NCBI GenBank assembly: GCA_033722375.1
Contig: JAWVZB010000009.1
Coordinates: forward strand, 1-45,763
DNA length: 45,763 nucleotides
Reading direction: 5' to 3'
Source: JAWVZB01 sp033722375
GTDB taxonomy: Bacteria > Actinomycetota > Nitriliruptoria > Nitriliruptorales > Nitriliruptoraceae
Positions within the stretch are counted from its first letter, which is position 1. Every line of letters begins with the position of its first letter. Under the pieces are notes generated by a model. The model did not search any database. It was not told where the DNA came from and worked only from the letters and a program-made list of their open reading frames with translations. Shown one piece after another: positions 19,177 through 27,674 of the stretch. Both the position numbers and the translations under genes were made by a program.

Positions 19177-20435
19177 CCACGCTTGCGAACCCCGAGGCCG
19201 AGGCGCTCGAACGAGCATCGCTCGGCTCGCGCGTGTCCGCGTGGCTCTCGATCGGGGCAGCGGTCCTGGCGCTGGTGCTCGCACCGCCGAGCCAGGGCGA
19301 CCTGCTGCCGGCGGGGATCCTCGGCACCGTCACCGAAGGCCAGCTCGAGCAGCTCGTGGACGGCACCTGGCGGGTCGCCACCGCCGGGGATCTGGTGCCC
19401 GAGGGAGCTCGCGTCCGCACCCCCGATCACGCCGCGACGATCCGCACGCGCGACGGAGCCGTGAGCCTCGCCGTGGGGACCGAGGGTCGGCTCGACGCCG
19501 GGACCGTCGATCTCCAACAGGGCTCGATCCTCGTCGAGACGCCGGAACCGGTCGAGGTGAGCTCGACGACCGTCGCCGCGCGAGGGCGGGGCGCGTGGCG
19601 GGTCGATCTCGGTAGCTCCCCGCGCGTGGGCGTCTACGAGGGCGGGGCGACCGTGACCGACCTCAACGACCGGGAGGCTTCCATCGGGTCGCTCCAGCAG
19701 ATCGACATCGTCGAGGGGGATCTCGGTCGGGGCGTTGCACTGCGCTACCTCGACACCGACGACTGGGACGCGCGGCTGTTGGCGCGGGCGATCGCGGTCG
19801 ACCGCCAGGTGGAGCGGCTGACGGCGAGCTTCGAGGCCGACTACGGCGTCGCGCTCCAGCCCGCGGGCTTCTACGCCGACTTCGTGGCGGTCGAAGGAGT
19901 GCTTGCGGAATCGCTGCGGGGCCTGTCGCGCTTCCGGCAGGGTGACCGGTTCGGGCCGCCTGCGGAGACGCTGGTCGCTGTCGTCGTCACGGACCTGCTG
20001 AACGAGCGGGCTGGTCTGTCCCCGGCCGACGCCGTGGGCGAGATCCGATCGCTGCGCCAGGACGGGGCGACCTGGGGGCTCGTGCTCGCTGCTCACGACC
20101 TCGGTCCCGACGAACTCCGCGCAGCAGCCGACCAAGCGCTGCGCGCACGGCAGCAGGAGGAGGCTGCGGGAACCGCTGTTCCAGTGGCGTCCGGGACCTC
20201 GGAGACCACCACCCCAGACGAGGACACCTCACCGGACGGTGGGGATGGCGGATCGGAGCCGGAGGACCCCGAACCGAGCCCCAGTCCCCGCCCGAGCCCA
20301 TCCGAGGACGATGTGGTCGAGGAAACGATCGACGAGACCACCGACGACGTCGCCGATCTCCTCGAGCCCGTGCCTGGTGGCTCCGAGGCAGTGGAGGATG
20401 TCTCCGAAGCGGTCGAGGAGCTCCCACTCCCCTGA
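19173..20435 (+). CDS. FecR-like domain protein with single membrane anchor
   Basis: A 420-residue protein. A membrane segment lies at about 20-40 (VSAWLSIGAAVLALVLA). Residues ~48-160 resemble a FecR-type beta domain: GTVTEGQLEQLVDGTWRVA, PEGARVRTPDHAATIRTRDG, AVSLAVGTEGRLDAGTVDL. A helical region follows (180-330), then an acidic, Pro/Ser-rich disordered tail. FecR-like domains usually relay surface signals. Here it is translationally coupled to the sensor kinase, so it may modulate that kinase rather than an ECF sigma factor; no sigma gene is nearby. The family call is moderate and the role is inferred. Confidence 0.72.
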   Translation: MTTLANPEAEALERASLGSRVSAWLSIGAAVLALVLAPPSQGDLLPAGILGTVTEGQLEQLVDGTWRVATAGDLVPEGARVRTPDHAATIRTRDGAVSLAVGTEGRLDAGTVDLQQGSILVETPEPVEVSSTTVAARGRGAWRVDLGSSPRVGVYEGGATVTDLNDREASIGSLQQIDIVEGDLGRGVALRYLDTDDWDARLLARAIAVDRQVERLTASFEADYGVALQPAGFYADFVAVEGVLAESLRGLSRFRQGDRFGPPAETLVAVVVTDLLNERAGLSPADAVGEIRSLRQDGATWGLVLAAHDLGPDELRAAADQALRARQQEEAAGTAVPVASGTSETTTPDEDTSPDGGDGGSEPEDPEPSPSPRPSPSEDDVVEETIDETTDDVADLLEPVPGGSEAVEDVSEAVEELPLP

Positions 20436-20519
20436 TCGCCCGGTGCCCACTGTGGCCACGAGGGAAGGGGGCGAGCTGGTCTATGCTGCCCCCGCCTTGC
20501 CACCTCCGAAGGGGCGCCG

Positions 20520-22250
20520 GTGCACACACCCGAGGAGATCGCCTCTCGCCAATTCCTGATCTCGCTGCGCGGATACGACCGCGGCGAGGTCGAGGACTTC
20601 CTGCGCCAGATCGCTGACGAGGTCGGGGCGCTACAGGCGCGGATCCGGGAGCTCGAGGAGGAGCTCGAAGCGGCCCCCGCCAAGTCGGAGATGCAGCCCG
20701 CCGCGCAGGCGCCGGGAACGGCTCCCGTCGAGAGTGATGCGCACCCGTTCAAGGCGCTGGGGGAGGAGACCACCCGCATCCTGGTCGCTGCCGAAGAGTC
20801 GGCGCAGGAGATCCGGCGTCGCGCGGAGGAGCGCGCTCGGCACGAGGTGGACCAAGCGAGGCGCGAAGCTCGCGAGGAGGTCCAGGGGGCGCGGCGCACC
20901 GCGAGCAAGATCGTGGCCGACGCCGAACGGCGTCGCAACGGGATCGCGGAGGACATCCGCCAGCTCGAAGCGACCCGGGACGACCTGATGCACGAGCTCC
21001 GGGAGGCCATGAAGGGTGTTCAGGGCGCGGTCCGCGGGTTGGCATCGACGTCGGGCACCACCGAGCTGGCGGCGGGCGACGCCGGGGCGATGACCGACCA
21101 GGAAGCTTCGGAGACGGACGCCACCGAAGGGGACGCGGAGGTGGCCGACGAGACGCCCCCCGACGCCTCCGATGACGATTCCGTGGAGCGTCTCCGTCGG
21201 GCCGTCGCCCCCCAAGGCCCCGAGAGCGATGACGATGTCGTCGCCGACAACGAGCACATCGAGCCCGAGACGACCACTGCCGCTGCGCTCGAAGAGGACC
21301 GCGACGACGTCGAGGCGGTAGCCGCAGCCGTGGCCGCCGCCCCGACCACCGACGAGATCGATGTCGACGAGGCCCTCGAGATCGCCTCGTTCGCCTCCAG
21401 CGTCGGGGAGGAGGAGACAGCACGCGGTGAGGATCAGCCGGAAGCCGAATCGGCTGCCGACGAGGAGTCCGCCGACGAGGACCACAGCGGCGGGGCGGAC
21501 CTCACAGAAACCGACGAGGCCGAAGACACAGACGACCAAGAAGACACAGACGAAGAACCGGAGCCGGCTCGGCCGATCGCTCTCCGCGACGAGTCGCTGG
21601 CAGGCATCCGCCCCGGGATGCTGCGGCGCCTCAAGCGTGCGCTCCAGGACGTGCAGAACGTCGTCCTCGATGCGATCCGTCGCAGCGAAGGGAAAGGCGA
21701 GGTCGACGACCTGATCCCCCCCGAGGAGGAGCTCGAAACACTCGGGGAGGTCGCGACGATGTTCCTCACGGCGGCGTACCGGGCTGGCCTCGCGGACGGG
21801 GCCGAGCTCGTGGACGAGGAGGTGCCCGAGGACGGTGGGGACGAATCCCGTGTGTCGGGCGCGTCGGCCACGTTCCGAGCGGTGCTCCAGCACGAGATCA
21901 ACTCGTCGCTGGCTGCGACCTTGCGTGCCGGCCTCGAGGCCGAGGAGCCGGAGACGTCGCTGTCCGAGCGTGTCGGAGGGGTTTTCCGTGACTTGAAGGG
22001 CCCGGTCGTGGAGGCCACGGTCAACGAGCACCTCACTCGTGTCTACGGGTACGGAGCGGTCGACATCTGGAAGGAGCTCGGCGCGGTGGACTCGAAGTCC
22101 TGGATCACCGGGCAGGAACCCCGCTGTCCCGCGAACCAGTGCCAGACCAACCAGCGTGAGGGGCCGGTAGCGCTCTCCGAGAAGTTCCCGAGCGGCGACG
22201 AGGTGCCGCCCGCGCACGATGCGTGTGTCTGTGCCGTCACCCCCGGCTGA
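20520..22250 (+). CDS. DivIVA-domain protein with phage MuF-like C-terminus
   Basis: A 576-residue protein in three parts. Residues 1-60 match the DivIVA membrane-binding N-domain (ISLRGYDRGEVEDFLRQI), followed by a coiled coil to about 180. Residues 190-355 are a very acidic, low-complexity linker. The last ~220 residues are folded again. They contain a helix pair (EATVNEHLTRVYGYGAVD), SWITG at 527-531, a Cys pair at 536 and 541, PPAHDACVC with His566, Cys569 and Cys571, and a short tail. This spacing is that of the Mu gpF / SPP1 gp7 head-morphogenesis C-terminal domain. The gene starts at a GTG after AAGGGG, and a TATGCT hexamer at 20482 may be its -10. The DivIVA part suggests polar or septal location. 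Confidence 0.8.
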   Translation: MHTPEEIASRQFLISLRGYDRGEVEDFLRQIADEVGALQARIRELEEELEAAPAKSEMQPAAQAPGTAPVESDAHPFKALGEETTRILVAAEESAQEIRRRAEERARHEVDQARREAREEVQGARRTASKIVADAERRRNGIAEDIRQLEATRDDLMHELREAMKGVQGAVRGLASTSGTTELAAGDAGAMTDQEASETDATEGDAEVADETPPDASDDDSVERLRRAVAPQGPESDDDVVADNEHIEPETTTAAALEEDRDDVEAVAAAVAAAPTTDEIDVDEALEIASFASSVGEEETARGEDQPEAESAADEESADEDHSGGADLTETDEAEDTDDQEDTDEEPEPARPIALRDESLAGIRPGMLRRLKRALQDVQNVVLDAIRRSEGKGEVDDLIPPEEELETLGEVATMFLTAAYRAGLADGAELVDEEVPEDGGDESRVSGASATFRAVLQHEINSSLAATLRAGLEAEEPETSLSERVGGVFRDLKGPVVEATVNEHLTRVYGYGAVDIWKELGAVDSKSWITGQEPRCPANQCQTNQREGPVALSEKFPSGDEVPPAHDACVCAVTPG

Positions 22251-22366
22251 GCCCACCCCCCGGGCCAGTGTGAACCCGGCAGGGGCGAGTCCGTACCCTC
22301 CAGCCCACGTGGCCGGCGCAAGGGGCGGGGCGCTGGCCGGAAACCCAAGACAACGAGTGGTGTCGC

Positions 22367-25222
22367 GTGCGTAACTTCCTTCGCCGGCGTCTCGGCATGG
22401 TCCTCATCGGCGTGGCGGTCCTGCTGATCCTCTCCGCGAACCGGATCGCGACCTTCCTCACCGATCTGTGGTGGTTCGACGCGCTCGGGTACCGCAGCAC
22501 CTTCACCACGGTCCTGTCGACGCAGGTGATCCTCGGGATCGTGTTCGGAGCAGCGCTCGCCGCACTGGTCGCTGGCAACCTCATGGTGGTGCGTCGGATC
22601 CGGCCGCTGTTCGTGCCGTCAACGCCGCAGCAAGCCACGATCGAGCGCTACCGCAACATGGCCGATCCCTACCTCCCGTGGCTGATCGTGGCGGTCGCGG
22701 TGCTGTTCGGATTCACGGCCGGGGCGGCGGTCGCGACCCAGTGGGAGCCCTTCCTGCTGTGGCAGAACGCCCAGGAGTTCGGGATCCTGGACGATCAGTT
22801 CAACCGCGATGTCGGCTTCTTCGTCTTCTCCCTGCCCTGGCTGAAGTTCGTGCAGACGTGGCTGTTCACGTCGCTGCTGCTGACGCTGCTGCTGACGGTC
22901 GGGGCGCACTACCTGCTCGGGGGTATCCGTCCCGAGAACCCGGGCGAGAAGGTCATGCCCAACGTCAAGGTGCACCTGTCGGTGCTGCTGGCACTGGTAC
23001 TGGCTGCACGCGGTTGGGGCTACTGGCTCGACCGGTTCATGCTCAACTTCTCGCCGCGTGGCCAGGTCACCGGTGCCTCGTACACCGATGTGAACGCGGA
23101 GCTGCCCGCGCTGAACCTGCTGCTGATCATCACCGCTGTCGCGATCGGGCTCGTGCTGTGGAACGTCCGACGTCGGGGCTTCCTGCTGCCCGGTGTCGCG
23201 ATCGGGATCCTGATCCTCGCGAGCATCCTGCTGCAGGGCGCCTATCCTGCGGCGATCCAGCGGCTCCGCGTCGAGCCGCAGGAACTCGCGCGGGAGTCGC
23301 GGTTCATCGAGCGCAACCTCACGGCGACGCGCCACGCCTACCGGCTGGACAACGTCGACTTCAACCAGTTCCCCATCGCCAACGACCTCACGGAGGCGCA
23401 GGTCCGGGACAACGAGGTCACGGTCACGAACATCCGGCTGTGGGATCCCCAGGTGCTGCAGACGACGTACGCGGAGCTCCAGGCGCTGCGTCCCTACTAC
23501 CAGTTCAACGACGTGGACGTCGACCGGTACATGATCGACGGCGAGCTGCGCCAGATCATGCTGTCGACCCGTGAGCTCGACATCCCGGGCTTGCCATCGC
23601 AGGCGCAGACTTGGCAGAACCAGACCCTCACCTACACCCACGGCTTCGGGGTGGTCGCCTCGAAGGTCAACACCGCCACCGTCGAGGGGCAGCCGGTGTT
23701 CGTCGCTGAGGACATCCCGCCGGTGGGGGAGGAAGAGCTCGTCCCGCAGGAGCAGGCCGGGATCTACTACGGCGAGCGGGAGAACCCGCTGTATTCGATC
23801 GTCGCCACCAACAACCGAGAGATCGACTACGAGGATCCAGAGACTGCCCAGCAGGCGTTCACGAGCTACGCCGGTCAAGGGGGCGTCAGCGTCGGGAACC
23901 TCTTCCGCAGGGCCATGTTCGCGATCCGCTTCTCGGACCCGAACGTCGTGCTGTCGAACCTGCTGACCGGCGACTCGAAGCTGCTGATGCGGCGAGATGT
24001 CACCAGCCGCGTACGGGAAGTGGCGCCCTACCTGCTCTTCGATCGCGATCCCTACCCGGTGGTTCTGGACGGCCGGGTCAAGTGGATCCAGGACGCCTAC
24101 AGCCACTCCAACTTCTATCCCTATTCCGAGCGGCGTGTGCTGAACGCCGACGTCCGGGCACAGGTCAACTACGTGCGGAACAGCGTCAAGGCGGTCGTCG
24201 ATGCCTACGACGGGACGGTCGAGCTCTACGTCATCGACGAGGACGATCCCGTCATCGGTGCGTGGGAGCAGATCTTCCCCGACTTCTACCATCCTGCCTC
24301 GGAGCTGCCGCAGGGGCTCGTCGAGCACTTCCGCTACCCCGAAGACCTCTTCACACTCCAAGCCAGCGTCTACACCACCTACCACATCCCGGAGGCAGCC
24401 GAGTTCTACTCCAAGGCCGACGCCTGGGAGATCCCCGCGGACGCTGCGCAGCTTGCGAACCGACAGGATCTGAGCTCGAGCCAGGTGCCGCTGGACCCCT
24501 ACTACCTGTTGATGCGGCTGCCCGGCCAGACCGACGAGGAGTTCGTCCTCATCCAGCCCTACAAGCCGCGGAACCAGCCGATCATGGTGGCGTGGCTGGC
24601 GGCCCGGTCAGATCCTGGCAAGTACGGGGAACTGTTCGCAGTGCAGTTCCCAACTGACCAGAGCCCGCTCGGCCCGTCGCAGGTGCAGGCGCGGATCGAG
24701 CAGGAGGACCAGATCGCCGAGTACATCACCTTGCGGGACCAGCGCGGCTCGCAGGTGATCCGAGGCAACATGCTGGTGCTCCCGATCGAGGAGTCGATCC
24801 TCTACGTCGAGCCGCTGTTCCTCCAGAACGAGCAGGCCGAGATCCCCGAGCTCGACAAGGTCGTGGTCGTGATGGGGAGCCAGGTCGCCTTCGAGGACAC
24901 CCTGGCTGAGGCGATCGCGTCGCTGGTCGGTGCCGACGAGCCCGTCGGTGACGAGCCACCCCCCGACGACGACGATGCTGGAGAGGACGACCCGTCAGCA
25001 GACATCGGCGAACTCGTCGTCCAAGCGCTCGAGCTCTACAACGACGCGCAGGACGCGCTGACCGACGGCAACCTCGGTCGCTACCAGTCGCTGCTCCAGC
25101 AGATGCAGCGGGTCCTCGAACGCATGGCCGCGATCGAAGGCGTTGCCGCCCCGACCCCTCAGCCCACCGACGGTGGCACGGCGTCCCCTTCGCCCCAGCC
25201 GACCGAGACTACGAGTCCCTGA
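22367..25222 (+). CDS. UPF0182 family membrane protein
   Basis: A 951-residue member of UPF0182 (about 900-1000 residues in actinobacteria). The first ~310 residues hold about seven membrane spans, beginning RRLGMVLIGVAVLLILSANR and including the family segment TDLWWFDALGY. A large extracytoplasmic domain follows with typical strings VDFNQFPIANDLTEAQ, IRLWDPQVLQTTYAELQ, LTYTHGFGVVASKVN, KWIQDAYSHSNFYPYS and FRYPEDLFTLQ. The C-terminus is acidic and then Pro/Thr-rich (about 865-951). No function is established. It starts at a GTG. Confidence 0.95.
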   Translation: MRNFLRRRLGMVLIGVAVLLILSANRIATFLTDLWWFDALGYRSTFTTVLSTQVILGIVFGAALAALVAGNLMVVRRIRPLFVPSTPQQATIERYRNMADPYLPWLIVAVAVLFGFTAGAAVATQWEPFLLWQNAQEFGILDDQFNRDVGFFVFSLPWLKFVQTWLFTSLLLTLLLTVGAHYLLGGIRPENPGEKVMPNVKVHLSVLLALVLAARGWGYWLDRFMLNFSPRGQVTGASYTDVNAELPALNLLLIITAVAIGLVLWNVRRRGFLLPGVAIGILILASILLQGAYPAAIQRLRVEPQELARESRFIERNLTATRHAYRLDNVDFNQFPIANDLTEAQVRDNEVTVTNIRLWDPQVLQTTYAELQALRPYYQFNDVDVDRYMIDGELRQIMLSTRELDIPGLPSQAQTWQNQTLTYTHGFGVVASKVNTATVEGQPVFVAEDIPPVGEEELVPQEQAGIYYGERENPLYSIVATNNREIDYEDPETAQQAFTSYAGQGGVSVGNLFRRAMFAIRFSDPNVVLSNLLTGDSKLLMRRDVTSRVREVAPYLLFDRDPYPVVLDGRVKWIQDAYSHSNFYPYSERRVLNADVRAQVNYVRNSVKAVVDAYDGTVELYVIDEDDPVIGAWEQIFPDFYHPASELPQGLVEHFRYPEDLFTLQASVYTTYHIPEAAEFYSKADAWEIPADAAQLANRQDLSSSQVPLDPYYLLMRLPGQTDEEFVLIQPYKPRNQPIMVAWLAARSDPGKYGELFAVQFPTDQSPLGPSQVQARIEQEDQIAEYITLRDQRGSQVIRGNMLVLPIEESILYVEPLFLQNEQAEIPELDKVVVVMGSQVAFEDTLAEAIASLVGADEPVGDEPPPDDDDAGEDDPSADIGELVVQALELYNDAQDALTDGNLGRYQSLLQQMQRVLERMAAIEGVAAPTPQPTDGGTASPSPQPTETTSP

Positions 25223-25286
25223 CCGCACGGTTGGAGGGCGCTGGTTTGATGCGCTGACGGGGCGTGGGTACCTTCATGAGCCGCGA

Positions 25287-25361
25287 CGCGGGGTGGAGCA
25301 GTCTGGTCAGCTCGCCGGGCTCATAACCCGGAGGTCGCAGGTTCAAATCCTGCCCCCGCTA
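25287..25361 (+). tRNA. Initiator tRNA-Met (anticodon CAT)
   Basis: A full cloverleaf can be drawn. The acceptor arm has GCGGGG pairing with CCCCGC, while position 1 (C) faces T at position 72 and stays unpaired, an initiator hallmark. The anticodon stem has three consecutive G-C pairs (CGGG...CCCG) around CTCATAA, a second initiator hallmark. The T arm is intact (CAGGTTCAAATCCTG). The 3' end is followed by CTA, so the CCA tail must be added or repaired after transcription. A hairpin terminator follows within 10 bases. Confidence 0.95.
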
Positions 25362-25369
25362 CTAGCCAG

Positions 25370-25402
25370 AACCCTCGGAATCTTCAAGATCTCGGGGGTT
25401 TT
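25370..25402 (+). terminator. Intrinsic terminator after the initiator tRNA
   Basis: AACCCTCG and CGGGGGTT pair over eight positions (one G-U), with an inner AATCT/AGATC extension, and the hairpin runs into TTTT. This is the clearest intrinsic terminator in the window. Confidence 0.75.
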
Positions 25403-25563
25403 GGGCTTCCTTGGGTTCATGCGTCATCGTTGTTGCGATAACGCTCCGGCGACGCTCTCGGCGATGGCGGGTCGCTAGGATCGTGCAGACGGAGTCGGAG
25501 CCCGAAACGCCGGGCGCCGACCTCCCGAGAGCCTCTAGCTGCTCCGAGGAAGCGGGGCGTGTC

Positions 25564-26811
25564 ATGACCCCGGGTGATGCCACCTACCTCGCGCAGCAAC
25601 GTGCTGACCTGCTGCGTTTCGCGGCTGGTGCGCGCACGCCACGCGGCTTCGGATGGCTCAACCGCGACGGCTCGCTGGACAGTTCACGCCCGGTGCAGCT
25701 CTACATCACCAGTCGCATGACGCACGTCGCCGCACTCGGGAGTCTCGTCGCCGAACCGCCGGCACCTGGTGGACCCGACGCCGACCACTTGCGTGAACTG
25801 GCGGCTCACGGGGTTCGGTCGCTCGCGGGGCCGCTCCACGATGACCGCCACGGGGGATGGTTCGCAACGGTGTCCGACGAGGGGGTGGTCGATCCGAGCA
25901 AGGAAGCCTACGGGCATGCCTTCGTGGTTCTCTCGGCTACGTCGGCGGCGCACGCTGGAGTCGATGGCGCGGATGCCCTCCTCGATGAGGCCTTGCAGGT
26001 TTCCTCCGATCGGTTCTGGGACGACGACGAGGGCCTGTCCGTCGATCGATGGGACCGTGCGTGGTCGGAACTCGAGCCGTATCGGGGCGCGAACGCGAAC
26101 ATGCACACCGTCGAGGCGTATCTCGCCGCAGGCGATGCCACGGGTGAAGTCGCGTGGTATCGACGGGCGGATCGCATCGTGGAGCACGCCCTGTCCTGGG
26201 CGCGACCGAACCAGTGGAGGATGCCTGAGCACTTCGACGAAGACTGGCGTCCCCTCTTCGACTACAACCGAAGCCGACCGGCGGATCCCTTCCGCCCCTA
26301 CGGATTCACGATCGGACACGGCTTCGAGTGGTCCCGCCTCGTGCTAGCGACGGACGTGGCGCTCTCCTCGAGCGGCGGGGACGCACGGACCGCCTCGGCG
26401 GTCGCTCTCTACGACCGTGCTCTCGAGGACGGGTGGGCGGCGGACGGGGCTCCCGGGTTCGTCTACACGACGGACTGGGAGGGCACTCCTGTGGTCCGCG
26501 AACGCATGCACTGGGTGCTCGCCGAGGCGTTGGCGGCTGCCGAGGCGCTGCGACGCGCGACCGGCGAAGAGCGGTTCGCCGACGACGCGCTCACGTGGTG
26601 GGCGTACGCGGATCGACACTTCGTCGATCACGACCGCGGCTCGTGGCATCACGAGCTCGATCCCTCCAACCGGCCCTCCGCCACCGTCTGGCCCGGCAAG
26701 CCTGACGTCTACCATGCCTATCAGGCGTCCCTGGCGCCGCTGCTCCCGACCGCTCCATCCTTCGCGGCTGCCAGTCGCGGGTTCCGTCGAGACGACCGGT
26801 CTCGCCACTAG
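25564..26811 (+). CDS. AGE-family aldose-ketose isomerase (mannose isomerase / YihS-like)
   Basis: This 415-residue (alpha/alpha)6-barrel enzyme is close in length and order of motifs to E. coli YihS (413): GFGWLNRDGSLD, YITSRMTHVAALG, DEGVVDPSKEAYGHAF, RGANANMHTVEAYLA, EHFDEDW, DYNRSRPADPFRPYG, GHGFEWSRLVL, TDWEGTPVVRER and GKPDVYHAYQ. Catalytic His positions (NMH, GHG, VYH) are kept. Such enzymes interconvert D-mannose/D-fructose and D-lyxose/D-xylulose; YihS also uses sulfoquinovose. Here Pro replaces the YihS Gln in GKQDIYH, which argues against a YihS-like sulfosugar site. Its 3' end faces the ABC transporter genes. The ATG has GAGGA about 13 bases upstream. Confidence 0.88.
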   Translation: MTPGDATYLAQQRADLLRFAAGARTPRGFGWLNRDGSLDSSRPVQLYITSRMTHVAALGSLVAEPPAPGGPDADHLRELAAHGVRSLAGPLHDDRHGGWFATVSDEGVVDPSKEAYGHAFVVLSATSAAHAGVDGADALLDEALQVSSDRFWDDDEGLSVDRWDRAWSELEPYRGANANMHTVEAYLAAGDATGEVAWYRRADRIVEHALSWARPNQWRMPEHFDEDWRPLFDYNRSRPADPFRPYGFTIGHGFEWSRLVLATDVALSSSGGDARTASAVALYDRALEDGWAADGAPGFVYTTDWEGTPVVRERMHWVLAEALAAAEALRRATGEERFADDALTWWAYADRHFVDHDRGSWHHELDPSNRPSATVWPGKPDVYHAYQASLAPLLPTAPSFAAASRGFRRDDRSRH

Positions 26812-26879
26812 GCGGCGTGGTGCCCGCGCTCCCTGCCGCATGTCCGCCGCGGGGCGTGGCGACGTGATGGCACGTCAAC

Positions 26880-27674
26880 TCAGGTCTTCGCGCCTTCATC
26901 CGAGTCGACCTGTTTCGCCCCGGTCATGATGGCGACCGCGTCCGACATCGTGTGGTCGGCCGGGTCGATGACCGCGACGCGGCGGCCGAGGCGGTGGATG
27001 TGGATGCGGTCGGCGACCTCGAAGACGTGCGGCATGTTGTGGCTGATCAGGATGATGGGCAGCCCGCGCTCGCGGACGTCCTTGATCAGTTCCAGCACGC
27101 GCCGGGACTCCTTGACGCCGAGTGCTGCGGTGGGCTCGTCCATGATGACGACCTTGGTCGCGAACGCTGCAGCGCGTGCGACCGCGACACCTTGGCGCTG
27201 GCCACCTGACAGGGTCTCGACGGCCTGCCCGATGTCCTGGATCGTCAGGAGTCCGAGATCGCTGAGTTGCTTTCGGGCGTGGTCACGCATGGCGCTGCGG
27301 TCGAGGAGTCGGAACACCGACCCGAGGATGCCGGGCTTGCGTCGCTCGCGCCCGAGGTACATGTTCTGCGCGATGTCGAGCTGCGACGAGACGGCGAGGC
27401 TCTGGTAGACCGTCTCGATGCCTTGGTCACGTGCGTCGAGCGGGCTGCGGAAGTGGACCGGTTCCCCGTTGAGGAGGATCTCTCCCTCGTCCGGCTGGTA
27501 GGCACCGTTGAGGCACTTGATCAGCGAGGACTTCCCGGCCCCGTTGTCTCCGATGACGGCCAGTATCTCGCCGGGAAGCAGCTCGAAGTCGGCGTCGCTC
27601 AGGGCGGTGACGTGCCCGAAGCGCTTGGTGAGCCCGCGCGCTTCGAGAACCGGGGTGGGGCGCTCGCTCGTCAT
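26880..27674 (-). CDS. Sugar ABC transporter ATP-binding protein, FrcA-like
   Basis: A 264-residue single-domain ABC ATPase. Walker A is GDNGAGKSS, the signature LSGGQRQ, Walker B VVIMDEPTAALG and the switch His in ISHNM. Ribose importers usually carry a double ATPase (RbsA), so the single domain fits the fructose-type FrcA group. The start at 27674 overlaps the permease stop (ATGA). It would energise uptake of the sugar bound by the lipoprotein encoded at 28885-29979. It is the last gene of the three-gene importer unit. Confidence 0.88.
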   Translation of the reverse strand: MTSERPTPVLEARGLTKRFGHVTALSDADFELLPGEILAVIGDNGAGKSSLIKCLNGAYQPDEGEILLNGEPVHFRSPLDARDQGIETVYQSLAVSSQLDIAQNMYLGRERRKPGILGSVFRLLDRSAMRDHARKQLSDLGLLTIQDIGQAVETLSGGQRQGVAVARAAAFATKVVIMDEPTAALGVKESRRVLELIKDVRERGLPIILISHNMPHVFEVADRIHIHRLGRRVAVIDPADHTMSDAVAIMTGAKQVDSDEGAKT

